A stretch of 64,000 bases of DNA from Drosophila pseudoobscura (GCF_009870125.1 NC_046683.1:14393001-14457000), one strand, 5' to 3'. Shown: positions 1 through 12,221, counted from the first letter of the stretch. Numbers and translations: made by a program. The notes: a model not told the origin generated them from the letters alone.

Positions 1-938
1 AGACGGAAAGGAGAATGGAAGAACAAAACTCAGTCAATCATTCATTCCTGGATTCATTGGCGTGGGTGCTAGGGGGGTACTTAACACACATATCAACATG
101 GAACATGGGTGCTCGGATTTTGTACAGGGTGATGGAACAGAGTGCGTGACTGGTGCGTAATCAATCCCCCAAAATGATACAAACACAAACATTAGTCCCT
201 CCCTGGACAATCCTTTACCATAACAACACAAAACAAACAGTAAAAAAACTCACGAAAACATGGAAACAAACAGAACACAGAACGAAGCATATCCGAGGAA
301 AATTTTGAAAGTTGATCTGCAACAGGCCAGGCCCTCCTCGAATGGCGGCAGGAAGGTTTCCCCCGAGTTTGACAATTATTGCAAGCTCATACATATATGT
401 ACAATATAATGCCCCTATCCCATACAAGTGTTTCTTATATTATGTTATTTTTGCAGTCAAATCTTGGCCTCGATTTGTGTGCAGCAGTTTTAGATGTGGA
501 TGTGGACGTACATAGATATTGGATATTGGAGATGTTTGGACTCGTGTATGGCTTACCAAATCTTCGTTTCTTTTTTGATTTTCTTAGGGTGTTCGTTAGA
601 TTGGGATCGGAATCTGTTACGGGTGGTAGGCACATTCGAATGGGGTGTGGCAGAGTGGGGGAGGTTAATGTTTTGTGGTATTCGTGTGTCGCGCAGTCGC
701 CGGGCAAGCAAAAACAAGCAATAATTTTATGCAAATTCATTCAATAATTGTTGTTGCGTAATAGTTTCATGGCGATGGGGTTGCCACCCGAGTCGTGGTT
801 AGGATACGATTAAGAGAGGGGGGGAGGAGCGACAAAGAGAGAGAAAAAGAGAGAGAGAGAGTTGAGATATTATTAGTGAGGAGCTTGAGGATGGAGGAAG
901 TACAGAACGTTTGCCAGCAGTCTATCGTCCACAATCGA
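1..938. other. left-edge non-coding stretch
   Basis: I see no convincing coding exon here. A GA-rich microsatellite lies at about 837-863. If the minus-strand gene at 939-1396 uses the splice donor after its TACACCACAGTCG segment (intron start near 950), this stretch would be an intron of that gene and its remaining exons would lie left of the window. Confidence 0.4.
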
Positions 939-1396
939 CTAATGGCCCCTCCACCTACCGACTGTGGTGTAGCGAACGAAGGTCTCCTTGTTCTCGAGCA
1001 TCGCGTCCACCGCCAGCTTCTCGCAGTACTGCGCCGTGATGATGGCAATCGTCGGCTGCTTGTTGGAGGCTATCGTCGGCATCTGTTTCACCACCTTGAT
1101 CTCCTTGTCCTCGTGATGGATGCGGGTGTAGGCATTGTACTCCATCGACTTGATCAGGCCCCGCTCCTGCAGCGACTGTATGACCAGCAGTACGTCCTGC
1201 TCGCTCCATCCGTAGTCCCTGCGAAAACAAATGACATGCGATTTTAGTTGAAAGCTCCACTGGCTGATGGATGCGAGCCACACTCACTTGGCCAGGTCCT
1301 CGGGCGAAACGGGATTGGGATAGGCCTGCTCGATCAGCTCGAGCACCTTCTCCTGTGTCAGCGGCGGAGATTCGAACTGCGATTCCTCCAGAGAAA
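939..1396 (-). CDS. 3' exons of unrecognised gene: winged-helix-like segment, probably continues past left edge
   Basis: Two minus-strand exons, 1288-1396 and 1218 down to 939, joined by a 69-nt intron with good GT/AG borders (AAG split as AA|G). The exon at 1396 follows a pyrimidine-rich acceptor ending in TTTGGCAG. The encoded segment (PPLTQEKVLELIEQ, then DYGWSEQDVLLVIQSLQERG) has the helix-helix-helix-strand look of a winged-helix domain and is followed by QPTIAIITAQYCEKLAVDAM. Read straight through it stops at 939, but a strong donor (G|GTAGGT) just before suggests the real protein splices to exons left of the window. The 1396 acceptor is in phase with the donor at 2850 of the gene upstream, so this may be the long 3' end of that same gene. 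Function unknown; the winged-helix reading is inference from pattern. Confidence 0.6.
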
Positions 1397-2576
1397 CTGC
1401 CAAAGAGAGGGAGAGAGAGACCACCATCAGTACAGGATCAGATACAGTCAGAGCTGGAGGAGCTAAGGCGCCTGGCTGCGGGGGTTATACGAGCATTTTC
1501 ATATCGCTGCAGGGGCCGTGAACGATGCAACAAAGTTAGCAGGTGGGCGTGGCTGGTGGGCTGGTTAGGCAGTGGGTGTGGTCAGGTGGTTAGCACAGAG
1601 ACGAGGACGGCACTGGGGGTGTTTCCGAGCGGTTTCGTTTGTCGAGAGACGATTAAAATGCCCAAGCAGCGTATTTTAATTGCTGTCTGCAGACAAATTG
1701 GTCTCTCAACGTGTCATTTGGGTCGGCGGAGGAGTGGGAGGGAGGGCCCCAGAGGGACGCAATGCGCAATGGACACTGATTCCTGGTTGCAAAAGGCAAC
1801 GACCTGCAACGTCTGCAGTTGGAGCAGCACAGGGCGCCAGGGTAGCGTTTGAGGAGCAAGCAGTTCAACATAGGCATAGTTTGGGAAGCGCTCCTTGCAA
1901 GCAGCAAGGACAGCAGCACGTGGCTCGGCCGACGTTTGAGAGTCAGCACAGTTTGGTGGTAGTCACTTTACTGTTTTTTGAGCAGCCTACCACAACAGTT
2001 TCAAAATCAATGCATCAAGCAGTTCAGCATACACATATGTAGCTACTAATTAGGAAATACAGTAAACACAGTTGTGGGCGTCTTGATTGCAGTTGCAGTT
2101 CAGAAGCTTTGGCATTGGGTTTTACGATGACTGAAAGACCGCCAACTACAGTTCTGGTAGCTTTGGCAAGCAGTTCACCTGCCCACAGTTGTTCGAGCTT
2201 TGGCAAGTAGTTTTCTCAGTAGTAAGCTGCAGTTGCTAAAGTTTCAAAATACACGTACAGCTGCTTGATCCGAAGAGGTTGTACAGTTGCCAAGCCACTG
2301 GTTTAAGCAGTATTTATTATATTTGTTTAAATTCGCTTTAACATTTATTTATATTTTCAGTGCTTTTGGATTTTGTTGTAGTGTTGGTTTTAGAGCGTGC
2401 ATTTAGTACGAAAAAACGGAACGAACAAAACAGAACAGAACAAACAACAACGAGTGGAAAAAGAGAGAGAGAGATATTGAGAAATAGTAGTGGACGGAAG
2501 GGGGGTAAGCGGCAGACACCACGGAAACGACACGCGGATTAGATGATTAGTTGCGGGAGGACCGGAAGTGCGGCAA
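1397..2576. other. presumed intron between alternative 3' ends
   Basis: No coding exon is visible on either strand. The stretch separates the short 3' end (stop near 2577) from the winged-helix exons to the left. It holds several CAGTTxxAGC-like direct repeats around 1855-2290, but nothing with a clear identity. Confidence 0.4.
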
Positions 2577-3679
2577 TCACTTCCGCCTGGCACTCAGCTG
2601 ATCCGTGTACATGTCCAGCCAAATGGCCTTCATCAGATCGCCGCCATCACCTGTTTTCCTCTGCGCCAGCAGCGCCTCCTCGAACTTGCGATTGCAATCG
2701 CCGTAGCAGTAGATGATGTAACCATCCCGAGCTGCTTCCCCAGGAACGGGGATGACCCCAATCGAGTCGAATCGAATCGAATCAAATCAAAGATTAACAG
2801 GAGATGACGACAAAACAGGTCTCTCTGCTTCAGAGCAGGCTGTACTTACGCGGACGCGATGGCGGGGCCGATGTCTGCTCCAGGATCCGCAGCTCGATCT
2901 CGATCGACTGGATCTCCGAGTAGCCGTGCTGCATCAGCTTCATGATCTTCTTGATGAAGCCCACATAGTCTGCAAGAGAGCGGGCGATAAGTCAATCATC
3001 ACTAGCGAAAACGCCCCGAAACTGTACCTCTGGGAAAGTCCTGCGGACTGACGAGCTCCTTGAAGAAGTCCTGGGCAATGTGGGCCTGCTTCTCGTCGTT
3101 GGTCAGCCAATCGCGGAACCAAAAGCGCAGCGTGCGCGACTCCTGCGAGTGCTTGCCCGTATTGGCGCTGACGAGGAACACCCGAAACTCCAGCGAGAGG
3201 GCGGCCGCCTTGCTGGCGCTCTTCTGCCCGGCGACCGTGTCCTTGTTGATGATGATGCCCGTGTGATCGCCGCCGGCCACGTGCACCCGGTCGTTGATCT
3301 CGTCCACCAGCTTCCTCTCGATGAGGATCACCGTGCTGTTGGCTGTCTTGCCTCGGGGCGTCATCACGACCTGCTCTGTCCGCGGCGGTGTCTGGCTCCT
3401 CCGAGAGGCGCTCGTGTTCTGGCTCTCTGTCTGTTCGCCTGCTGTGGCGCCTCCGCCAGCCAGCGGGGCTGCGACACTTTTATTGCCGTGCTGCCATTTG
3501 TTGTTACTGTTATTGCTGCTATAACTGTTGTTGCTGTTGCTGTTGCCATTCGGCAGGACCCCATTGGCGCTGCCGTTGCCGTTGCCGTTGCCGTTGCCTC
3601 CATTCGATGTCTGCGATTTGTTTGGCTTGGGGGGCGGCGGCGGCGGCCCCATCTGTGTGTGAGTTCTCCGGTCTGACAT
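2577..3679 (-). CDS. unrecognised Pro/Asn/Gly-rich N-terminal protein with conserved core (short isoform)
   Basis: Three minus-strand exons: 3028-3679 (ATG at 3679, MSDRRTHTQMG), 2850-2969 and 2577-2731 (TGA stop), about 308 aa. Borders are GT/AG and phases fit (G|AC, then C|CT). Residues 11-18 are a polyproline run, and 25-60 are low-complexity GN/NS-rich from imperfect codon repeats. A conserved-looking core starts near ILIERKLVDEINDRVHV and runs through LRFWFRDWLTNDEKQAH into DYVGFIKKIMKLMQHGYSEI. The third exon adds DGYIIYCYGDCNRKFEEALL. I do not recognise the family. The exon ending at 2850 is also in phase with the exon at 1396, suggesting a second, longer isoform. There is no signal peptide or membrane segment, so it is probably intracellular. 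Confidence 0.75.
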
Positions 3680-6600
3680 ATTTTTACGGTTCCGTCTACG
3701 TCTCCGATTCCAAGCTCGATTCCCTCTCTCTCTCTCCTCAGATCCGACCGTCTATATGGGCGATGGGATGTCCTTGGGCCCGAAAAAACTTGATGATGTT
3801 GATTGCTGCCAAAAGAAAAGCAAAAGTTGTTGACTGTCAGCAAAGGTACAACAGAGGGGCACAGAGGGGTACAGAGGGGCACAGAGGGGCACGGGTACAG
3901 GTACAGGTACAGTGGAGCGTGCATGTCATGGGTTTTTCCTTGTTTTCGGGGGCTGCCAACTCTTAGATCTAATAGATGGTGGGATATACAAGGGAAACAC
4001 TTCTGTCGGCCATTGGAAACCCCTTGCAGCCCTTTGGAAACCCTATCTTTAAAGTCCTCCTCCTTTCTTTTTTGGTGTGTATGCCTTTATCCCTCGGAAA
4101 GACTCGCCACTGTGCCTGGCAGTGTAATTTTAGGCCAGGCACTCGCATTTCCATATCCCCGTGGCTCAAATGTTGCCTCCCCCCTCGTCTCCTGGGACGG
4201 GAGGCCCTCTGACGTTGTCTCTTGTTTCGTGGCTCTGGCAATAAGCCAAACAAAATTAGAATTCATAACTAATTGGTGTCATACATCCCCCCCAAACCCC
4301 CCCACCCCCCAGACCCCGACCCACCCCCGCGCACCTGCTGGGGAAAATGCGACCCAGTGACTCGCTTTCCACCTGCAAAACAGACCGATAAAACGAGACC
4401 AAAACAAACGAAGAAACGCAAGAGGGAAAATCAATAGGAAAACTTGGTAGCACGCTGCACCCCCTCCCCCCCTCCCCACCACAGGGGTGCACGCCAGACG
4501 CCTGGCCGGGTCCTGCTCGAAAGTTTTCCCCGCAATTAAAGCCAAAAGTCAACTTCCGGCCAAAGACCAGCCGCAAAAAGAGTTTTTTGAACTCTCACGG
4601 GGACAACAGAAACCGAGAGACACCCCCACCCACCACCCACTGGGGCGTTGGGGGTGGCTTGTGTCCGCATATTTGCATAGCGAAGGGGTAGGGGGTTCCC
4701 CCCAGGGAAAAGGCGAATGAACCGGGCAAAAGGCAAAGGGAAATGCAACCAACAAAATTCCAAGGAAATGAAATTTACATTTTTCTCTCCACCATTCGAG
4801 AATGCCACATGCCACATACCACATGCCACACGCCACAGGGGTGTGCCTCAAGGGTGCTTTAAGAGTCCTTCTCTCGAGCAAAACTGTTGAATGGATCCAT
4901 CCATCTATTCCAAAAGCAGGACCCCTCCTTGATCTGTGATCTATCGAAGGCTATATCTGGTTCAAATGTATTGCATTTCGATTGTAGAAGGGCTTACAGG
5001 GCTTACAGGACTCAGGAAGCAGGTTTAAGGATTGAAAGGGATCAGGTCTGTGGAGGCTGAATAAAGTCCCTTATTTTCTCTAGAAATGGTTGAGCACCTG
5101 CTGTACTTCCATTCCGCTGGAGGAATTGCCTTTTTGTATATTCCTATACGATTCTGTACGTATTTACTGCCCTCTTCCATGGTGTTCAAAGATGATTGTA
5201 GGGCTAAAAAGGCGGGGTCTCTACTTCAACCACAAGTGTCGGCTTTTGCGAATGTCTACTGTTCAATAGTTGGGATGCAAATGAGAGATGGGCATCCTAG
5301 AGATATGTGTACTTTGTGCCTGAATTTTCTGGTAATTCCCCTTTAAACCAAACCCAGTGCTTGTCAGACCCTCACTGGCAGTCTGACAGTCACAGTCGCT
5401 GACGAAGAGTTTCCGAAACTTGATTCTTAATTAGATTAAAGAGATTCTTCACAACCAAGCCCCCCTTAACCCATTCAACCCCCCCTTAACCCCTTCTTTT
5501 CGTGTGTCAAGGGTGCAGCAGCAGCAGCACTCGAATTTCATGAGCCGGAAATTATTTGCCGTCTGGTCTGCGATTTCAATTAAAAACAAAAAAAAGGCAC
5601 ATGGAGTACAGTCCCGCCCCTGGGTACCGTACCCCTTTCGAAAGTGCATTTTCTTCACTTCCGCTCACCCGTTTTGGGGAGTTTTCCTATAGTTGGGCGA
5701 TCTTTTGGGGCCACTCGGAGATCCCATCCCTCTGGCCAGTGCCTGGCGATGCGTAACTCCCAGAGGTCGAATGGATGGCTGTTCAGAGGGCAGGGAAAAA
5801 GGGGTTTGGCTGCCAGCAGCGAAAACATTTTATGCTTGACAGAGCCCCAGTCACGTGTCCAGAGGAAAGAGCAGGAAACTGTGGAGGCAAAGAGGCGCTA
5901 AAAGGGGATCAATATGGTGGAGCGGGGCGAGCGGCGAGGGGCGAGGAGAGTACCACCATCCAGCATCGTTTCAGCAGCCCACACTTTGAATCTCTCTTTA
6001 AAGAACTCTTTTTTTGCACTCGAATTTAATGCATTGCGGGTCTGAGAGCCAGAAAAGTGGGCGAACAGGGAGACCCTGCCCACAGACAGGCCACAGACCG
6101 CCCTCATGCCTCATGCGCACAACAGCGGCCACACGAATAGCAAACACTCAAGTTGCCATAAGTGAAATGGACACTGGAGATGAGACGGATAATTTGGAGA
6201 TTTAAAAGCAATCGAAAGATAGTTTTTGGTGGGGAAATAGTTAAAGAAAAAGCTCCAGAGGAAAGGCTTATCGGAACAACAAATACACACTCGTATAAGC
6301 CACAGTCCCTGCTTCCATGAGGGCCATGAAAGGAAACCTTTGGCTCCTTTGGATGTAGGAAGGGTAGGGAGATTTTTGCATAGGGAAGGATCTGAGAAGC
6401 TATATCTTTGAGCAGTGTACAGAGGGCCAGAGCTATGGAGTGCCCACCCTCGTCAGGAAAGATACAGAGCCCTTGCGATGTTCGATAGCACTCTATAGGA
6501 AAGCCAACTTCCAGCGATAAAAGTGGTTCGAAGCACATTCGAATTGGAGGCACGTAGGCATCGTAGAAACTTTGCCACATTTCTATAACTGTGACCCCAA

Positions 6601-6750
6601 TCGTACAGGCAGTACGGGGAGGCATACTCATGGCATGCACTGTAGATAACCAATACTTGCGGTTTCCTGTTGCGAGAGTGGGAAGTGAGGCGAAGTGGTG
6701 GTGGCATGTGGCAAGCAAAACGAGCAATCTTCCAGCAACAACGATAGTTA
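3680..6750. other. upstream intergenic DNA, no gene seen
   Basis: No exon with coding character was found. The stretch contains a short repeat of ACAGAGGGGC/T units at about 3849-3915, C-rich tracts (4287-4330, 4459-4490) and a CCACATGCCACA-type repeat at about 4804-4840. A long minus-strand open frame at 6104-6700 lacks homology I can recognise and is probably chance. Confidence 0.4.
3849..3917. repeat. short minisatellite (ACAGAGGGGC units passing into GGTACA units)
   Basis: About four tandem copies of a 10-nt unit ACAGAGGGGC/T are followed by three copies of ACAGGT. Directly visible; simple slippage-type repeat just upstream of the minus-strand gene starting at 3679. Confidence 0.85.
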
Positions 6751-7061
6751 GAGATCTTCAGTGTTGTATAACAATACTAAAGCAGCACTTCCATGCAAAA
6801 AGATTATTTTCTATAGTAAAGTATGCCTCAGAGATATTCAGTGTTGTATAACATCCAAACACTGTCTAGTGAAGCAGCAAAGTAAAACGAAAATATATTC
6901 CAACTGGAAAGTACAACCAAGAGACCTTCAGTGTTGTGTAACCACCAAAATGACACGTTTGACAACACTCTTTCATCAAGCTAATGCAAAATGGAAACGG
7001 CAAACAAGGCTACATCTTCCAACCGAAAACTACGACCAAGAGACCTTCAGTGTTGTGTAAC
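6751..7061. repeat. four-copy interspersed direct repeat, GAGAYCTTCAGTGTTGT core
   Basis: A 22-nt core (GAGA, then YHTTCAGTGTTGT, then RTAAC) occurs at 6751, 6831, 6921 and 7040. Copies 3 and 4 share a longer block of about 60 nt running on through CCACCAAAATGACACGTTT. Start-to-start distances are 80, 90 and 119 nt. The reverse-complement word CAACACT also recurs downstream of copies 3 and 4. No coding or known-element match was recognised. Confidence 0.8.
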
Positions 7062-8484
7062 CACCAAAATGACACGTTTTGCAACACTGTTTGGTGACGC
7101 TTACCCCACTTTCCGGTTTCGTTTCGCATGCAAATGGAGAATCGGTAATTGGGGGAATGGCAAACAACGAAAAACCGTCGAATTTACATTGTATACTCGT
7201 TGTTCATGAAAGTAAATGAGCAAACGAGTGCTGGACACATAATCTATGTGGTTTATCTACAAAAAGTAACAACCGCTAATTACCGCATAATTTGTGTTAA
7301 TTTTGTGTACCTTTTGGAACGTACGGATGGATTGCACGGCTGTAATTAGCCCCAAGAAACCGGCGAAACCGGGCGGGGAGCCGGGGGTGTGGTCGGGACG
7401 TCCGGAGGTGATCCGAGGCGAAACGGAACGTGACTCAAAGTTGAAAAACTATTGAACCGATATACGAGTACGAGTACGAGTACGACAGACAAATAAGCAA
7501 TTCCCTGACTCACAAATAAGGCAGAGGGCATGGGCATATGGCTTTGCCGATTGAGTGTTTCATTAATTACCAATCAACTCTGGGCGGGACGGAGAAGAGG
7601 CGATCGTGTCGCATCTGTTGAGTTTCTGGCCATATATTAATAGACCCCCGAACATCTCTGGACACTTTCATCATATTGTTACGAATCAGCTCCATTATGA
7701 TGCCAAGGCCGGTCCAAAATTACGATTATTTCTCCACACCCCATGCCCTCCAGCGCTCCTCCCTCTGCGGTCTTTCGGTGTTTCGTTCTTGGAACAGTGA
7801 ATTTACTTTTCATTTGTTTACAAAACAATTTGCAAGCATTTGATTATGCTTTCATTTTGGAGGCAGCTCTACGGCTGCCTCATAATTTACGATTCCGAAT
7901 TTGGGTAAAGATTAAGGAAATTTAAAGATCAACAGCTATGGAAAATATGGTTTTCTTTGCCGATTTCTATGGTAAAGATCCGCTGGATTACAACAACTAT
8001 TTTCCACTTGACCAATTGAATTCTCATTCCCCTGAATATATTCTAAGAACTGGTGTTTCTTCTGGCCTCAAAATCGTTACAGAATTCCCCATCAAATGGC
8101 AAGGCATCGATCCATTGGAATCAATAGTCGCCTAGATTTTTCCTTGAACTTTGGCTGCAAAAATGAAATATAATAATAAGTGAATCGTAATTTGCATATT
8201 TGAATGGCAGAAAAGCCCCCCCCCCAAGGAATGTTTTTAATTGGCGGCCCAGAGAGACCCTCGGCTGGGGTCCGAGGTCTGGGCTCTGGGGTCTGGGGTC
8301 CCGGTCTCATCGAGAATTGGCTATCAAACTGCGGATGACGTCACCGTCCCACCCAGACTCTGACGCAATGTTTGCGGCATTTTGTGATTATTTTAATCGT
8401 GAAACAAGTTCGGTGGGCGGGGGGGGGAAACTCGTGAGAGCAGCGGCGCCTGACCTTCGAAAAAGTACAATCTAAGCTTTGGCC

Positions 8485-8525
8485 GGGAGGGAGGGAGGGA
8501 GGGAGCGTGGGGGGGGGGGGGGGGG
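8485..8525. repeat. (GGGA)n followed by a 17-nt G run; G-quadruplex-prone
   Basis: Plus strand shows consecutive GGGA units from about 8485, then AGCGT, then an uninterrupted run of about 17 G (8509-8525). Both halves meet the G3+N1-7 quadruplex pattern on their own. Confidence 0.85.
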
Positions 8526-8721
8526 AACTAGATTTGAAATCTCGCCTGCCGCATGCGTCGTCGTTGTGTCTGGATCTGGCTGCTGCCTCGTTTGTGGCCA
8601 GATTCTTGCGCAAATCGGGGGAAAATATTTATACTCTCGAGACACACAATCCACATAGATACACTCGCAAGTGCGTGTGTGTAGAGGCGATCCATCGCTT
8701 TAGTGGGACACCTTTGAGTCC

Positions 8722-8762
8722 ATGAGGAGGAGGAGGAGGCGGAGGAGGCGGAGGAGGAGGAG
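8722..8762. repeat. GGA/GGC trinucleotide tract
   Basis: Plus strand GAGGAGGAGG with interspersed GGC; gives polyproline frames on the opposite strand that are not supported as genes. Confidence 0.85.
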
Positions 8763-9651
8763 CATGGGGCTGTGGCTGGGGCTGGGGTGTCGTGTGGGCG
8801 ATGTGTCTTCCTCTTGACGACGACTGATGCAACATTCACTTCTGTTGTGGCACCGAAGTTTCGTCACAAGTGGCATGCGTCATCTGTGGTGCCCCTCCCT
8901 CTCCCCCTGCCGCCTGCCGCCTGCTGATTGAAGCGGTTGATCAATTAGCTCTGTGGATCAATATACCCCCTCCAAGGCGTGGGTGGGTTGGATGGATGAC
9001 CCACCCCTCCCCCCTCCAATGTCCAATTGCAGGCATGCACGCAACATCGCACTTGCCACGGGCTGGACCCGGCCACGCCGGCGAGATACCCTGTAAAAAG
9101 GCTGCCCCAAAAGAGGCAAAAGAAGACGAGGCTTCGTTCTGGGGAATACTTTCTAGGAACTCTCCTGAAGTGCCCCTGCTTCTGTCTCCTATACCCCCCT
9201 CCCAGGAAAAGGCTTTCTTTGTTTTGCCAACTTCTTGGAATTAGCGCCTGGGCGCCTGGGTGTGCGGGTGGTTCTTGGCTTCTTTGGGGTCTCTGCCGGG
9301 GCGGGTGGGTGCTTAATAAATTAGACCAGCAGCAGCAGCAACAACAACAACGACTGTGCAGCAGTTTCTTGACAGTTTTATGGCCACGTAATACAGCCCC
9401 GAATGCAGCGCCACCCCACACGGCCCCGTCTTCCAGATGGGTTCTACATTCTCTGTGTCAGTGGTGGTTTTCTTTCAAGAGTGGGCTAAAGTGTGACCTA
9501 CATTGCGCCTGGCAAGCGGGTGGGGAGGGGGGTGGGGGAGTAGCCCTTCCGGTTCTGGGGGATGAAGGGGGATAACGCACATAAGTAGTGCCGCAGCTCG
9601 GACAACCCTTATGTTTGTTGTGGAGAGGTGTGGTGGCCCATTTCGAAAGAC

Positions 9652-10222
9652 GATTCATGGAAGATTCAAAGCCGATTCCAAGCCCATCCATAGCCCATCC
9701 ATAGCCGATTCCAAGCCCATCCATAGCCCATCCATAGCCGATCCATAGCCCATCCATGGCCCATCCATAGCCTATCCATAGCCAATTTCTAGCCCATCCA
9801 TAGCCCATCCATAGCCCATCCATAGCCGATCCATAGCTGATTTCTAGCCCATCCATAGCCCATCCATAGCCGATCCATAGCGGATTCATAGCCGATTCAA
9901 AGCCCATCCATGTCCGATCCATAGCCGATTTATGGCCGATTCAAAGCCGATTCCTAGCCCATCCATACCCGATTCAAAGCCCATCCATAGCCTATCCATA
10001 GCCAATTTCTAGCCCATCCATAGCCCATCCATAGCCCATCCATAGCCGATCCATAGCTGATTTCTAGCCCATCCATAGCCCATCCATAGCCGATCCATAG
10101 CGGATTCATAGCCGATTCAAAGCCCATCCATGTCCGATCCATAGCCGATTTATGGCCGATTCAAAGCCGATTCCTAGCCCATCCATACCCGATTCAAAGC
10201 CCATCCATAGCCCATCCCTGTG
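9652..10222. repeat. CCCATCCATAG/CCGATCCATAG minisatellite with a 220-bp higher-order duplication
   Basis: Tandem variants of an ~11-nt unit (CCCATCCATAG, CCGATTCATAG, CCGATTCAAAG) fill the interval. On top of this, one ~220-bp block is duplicated: the sequence read leftward from 9922 recurs nearly unchanged leftward from 10142. Because 11-mers rarely give stops, the minus strand reads as a repeated GYGWAMDGL protein; I treat that as an artefact. Confidence 0.9.
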
Positions 10223-10357
10223 CCCCAAAAAGCAGCCAAAATGTAGGCAGCTTTTGCCCAAAACCAATGCCAAAGCGGCGTCTCCATTCCCCTCATCCCC
10301 TCTAGGCTCGTATTACAAATACAACTTTCAAATATGCCGCTGCCCCACACACACTCA

Positions 10358-10404
10358 AGGGGGGCGAGGGTAGGGGGGCGAGGGTAGGGGGGCGGGGGCA
10401 GGGC
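10358..10404. repeat. 14-nt G-rich minisatellite
   Basis: About three copies of GGGGGGCGAGGGTA. Matches the quadruplex pattern on the plus strand. Confidence 0.8.
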
Positions 10405-10679
10405 ATGTGTGCCCCACTCACATCTCAAATATCATTTGATTATCGCATTGAGTGTACTCGTGAATGAGGCTAGCTCTGGGCTCCCATTCCCCCGCTCGTG
10501 CCCCTCGTTCCCCTCGTCCCCCTTCTCAGACATCATATCAATTTACAGCAACGCCCCATTTCCCGCCTCAATCTAGGGAGTCGCTCCAATGCCCCAAAGA
10601 GGCAAAGTGCGAAAACAAATCAAATCTAGAGAAAAAAAAAACCGAATGGAAATTACGAGTACTTTTAAATGCAGAGAGG

Positions 10680-10805
10680 CAGTAGAGGCAGTAGAGCCCC
10701 TCAGAGAACCCCAGAGAGCACCCGAGAGCACCCTAGAGCCCGCCAGAGCCCCTCAGAGCACCCCCAGAGGCCTCCCAAAGGCCCCCCAGAGTCCCCCCCA
10801 GAGCC
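10680..10805. repeat. imperfect CCCCNCAGAG minisatellite
   Basis: Roughly ten to twelve diverged copies of a 9-11-nt unit (AGAGCCCCTC, AGAGCACCC, and so on). Directly visible. Confidence 0.8.
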
Positions 10806-12221
10806 ATAGACAGATGTTGGACAAAGCAACGGGTGTTACGGACACGAGCACGAGTATCTTCTTCAAAGGTTGAATGAACCGATTCGATTCGATCCGATCC
10901 GATCTCCGATTAGCGTAGCCCCGTCTCCCGCCTTCGGGGAAAAGGTGTCGAGCAAACACTCGCCAAAATATGGAGAGCAAAACAATGGAGATCTCCACTC
11001 TGGCAGGAGTTCTCCACTCGAAACCATTTGAAACGGCTCCCGATTATACCCAGAGAAAAAAGAGGTAAAATTTCAATGGAGGCGAATCTCTAGGGATAGC
11101 ATGGAATGCATGAATAGAATAGAACTTCCCTTTCTTATAGAGAAGTTCTACCGCGGAGAAGTGCCCAATAGATGTGCTCCAAGTTGCAGAACTTGAGATA
11201 TCTTCCATACTATCCATGAGAATAATAAACTATTCGATCACTAGCTACTAGGGGCCTTCAGCTCTGCTGTTTACATATCTCTAAAAATATGTTAATTAAA
11301 TTAATGTTTTCAGGTTTATTAACTCTTTAAAGAGTTCTTTTGTACAAAAATCTTAAAGGTTTAGCTGTATTATAATTAATTGACTTTCCAGCGTCTTTAA
11401 ATAGTATATTTAATGTTTATATATTGAATATACATACACGTTTCCAGCTAATTAAATATACATATTTTATATAAATCCAACTGAATTCTGTTCTTGGGTG
11501 GAAAAACCGTATATTTCATTGAAATATGGCAGATTTGTTCATACATTTTGCTCTGCGAATGGTACCCAAAGCTCCTTCATTAATTGGCAGCATCCCATAC
11601 CATCCCATACCATCCCATTCCATCCTTCCTTATGGATAGACTTCCCAGATACATCAAATTTCATTATATTTTTAATCGAAATTTTTCTCTACATTTTAAT
11701 CAAATTTTGCACGGAATAAATTTCGATTGTTGCCAAAATATGTTACAAATAAATTTCGAATGTTTGCTGTCAAAATTTTGTTGCCTCAACTCGAGAACTG
11801 GAAATTGAAAACCAAAAGTTTTTGTATGGCCGAAATTTCTGCATACTGGTAGACCCTGAGAATGAGATCATTTTTAGACCTCTATTTGTATCTCTCTCGC
11901 TCTCGCTATCGCTGCTGCTCTCGCTGTTGCTCTCGCTGTCTCTCCCTCTCTCTCTCACAGCTGTGTGTGTGTGTGTTTCTGTGTTTGTGTATCTGTTTTT
12001 CGCTATGGGACTTCGTTTGGGTGCTTTTTTGTATACAATTTGGCTGGGCAAATGTTTTTGGCATCGTTAAAATTGTTGAAATATCCCCTGGCACTGGAAC
12101 AGCATCAACATTAAACAAAACAATCGTTGACCGAAATGCAGGTCACGCAGAAATAAAACAATGAACGATTTCGGGGGGGAGGGGGGAAGGGGGTGTCGAA
12201 GAGCTGGTCTCCGTGCACCTC

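Larger units (their letters stand above)
7062..9650. other. intergenic DNA with simple repeats and G-runs
   Basis: No gene seen. Holds a CGAGTA repeat at about 7464-7484, the GGGA repeat plus G-run at 8485-8525 and a GGA-rich tract at 8722-8762. The longest frames on both strands are composition artefacts. Confidence 0.4.
10223..12221. other. intergenic DNA with G-rich and CCAGAG repeats
   Basis: No gene seen. Contains the G-rich minisatellite at 10358-10404, an imperfect CCCCNCAGAG repeat at 10680-10805, an AT-rich block (11.2-11.8 kb) and a pyrimidine repeat CTCTCGCTGT at about 11885-11960. Confidence 0.4.

Noticed and set aside
3080-3676. Plus-strand frames of ~190 codons opposite the left gene
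   Set aside because: Antisense shadow of the GC-rich coding exon at 3028-3679.
6104-6700. Minus-strand open frame of up to ~200 codons
   Set aside because: No recognisable domain, composition not protein-like, no promoter or splice support; probably chance.
9458-10142. Minus-strand frames with repeated GYGWAMDGL, looking like a repeat protein
   Set aside because: Arises from translating an 11-nt minisatellite with no stop-forming words; no start context, no splice signals, no homology.
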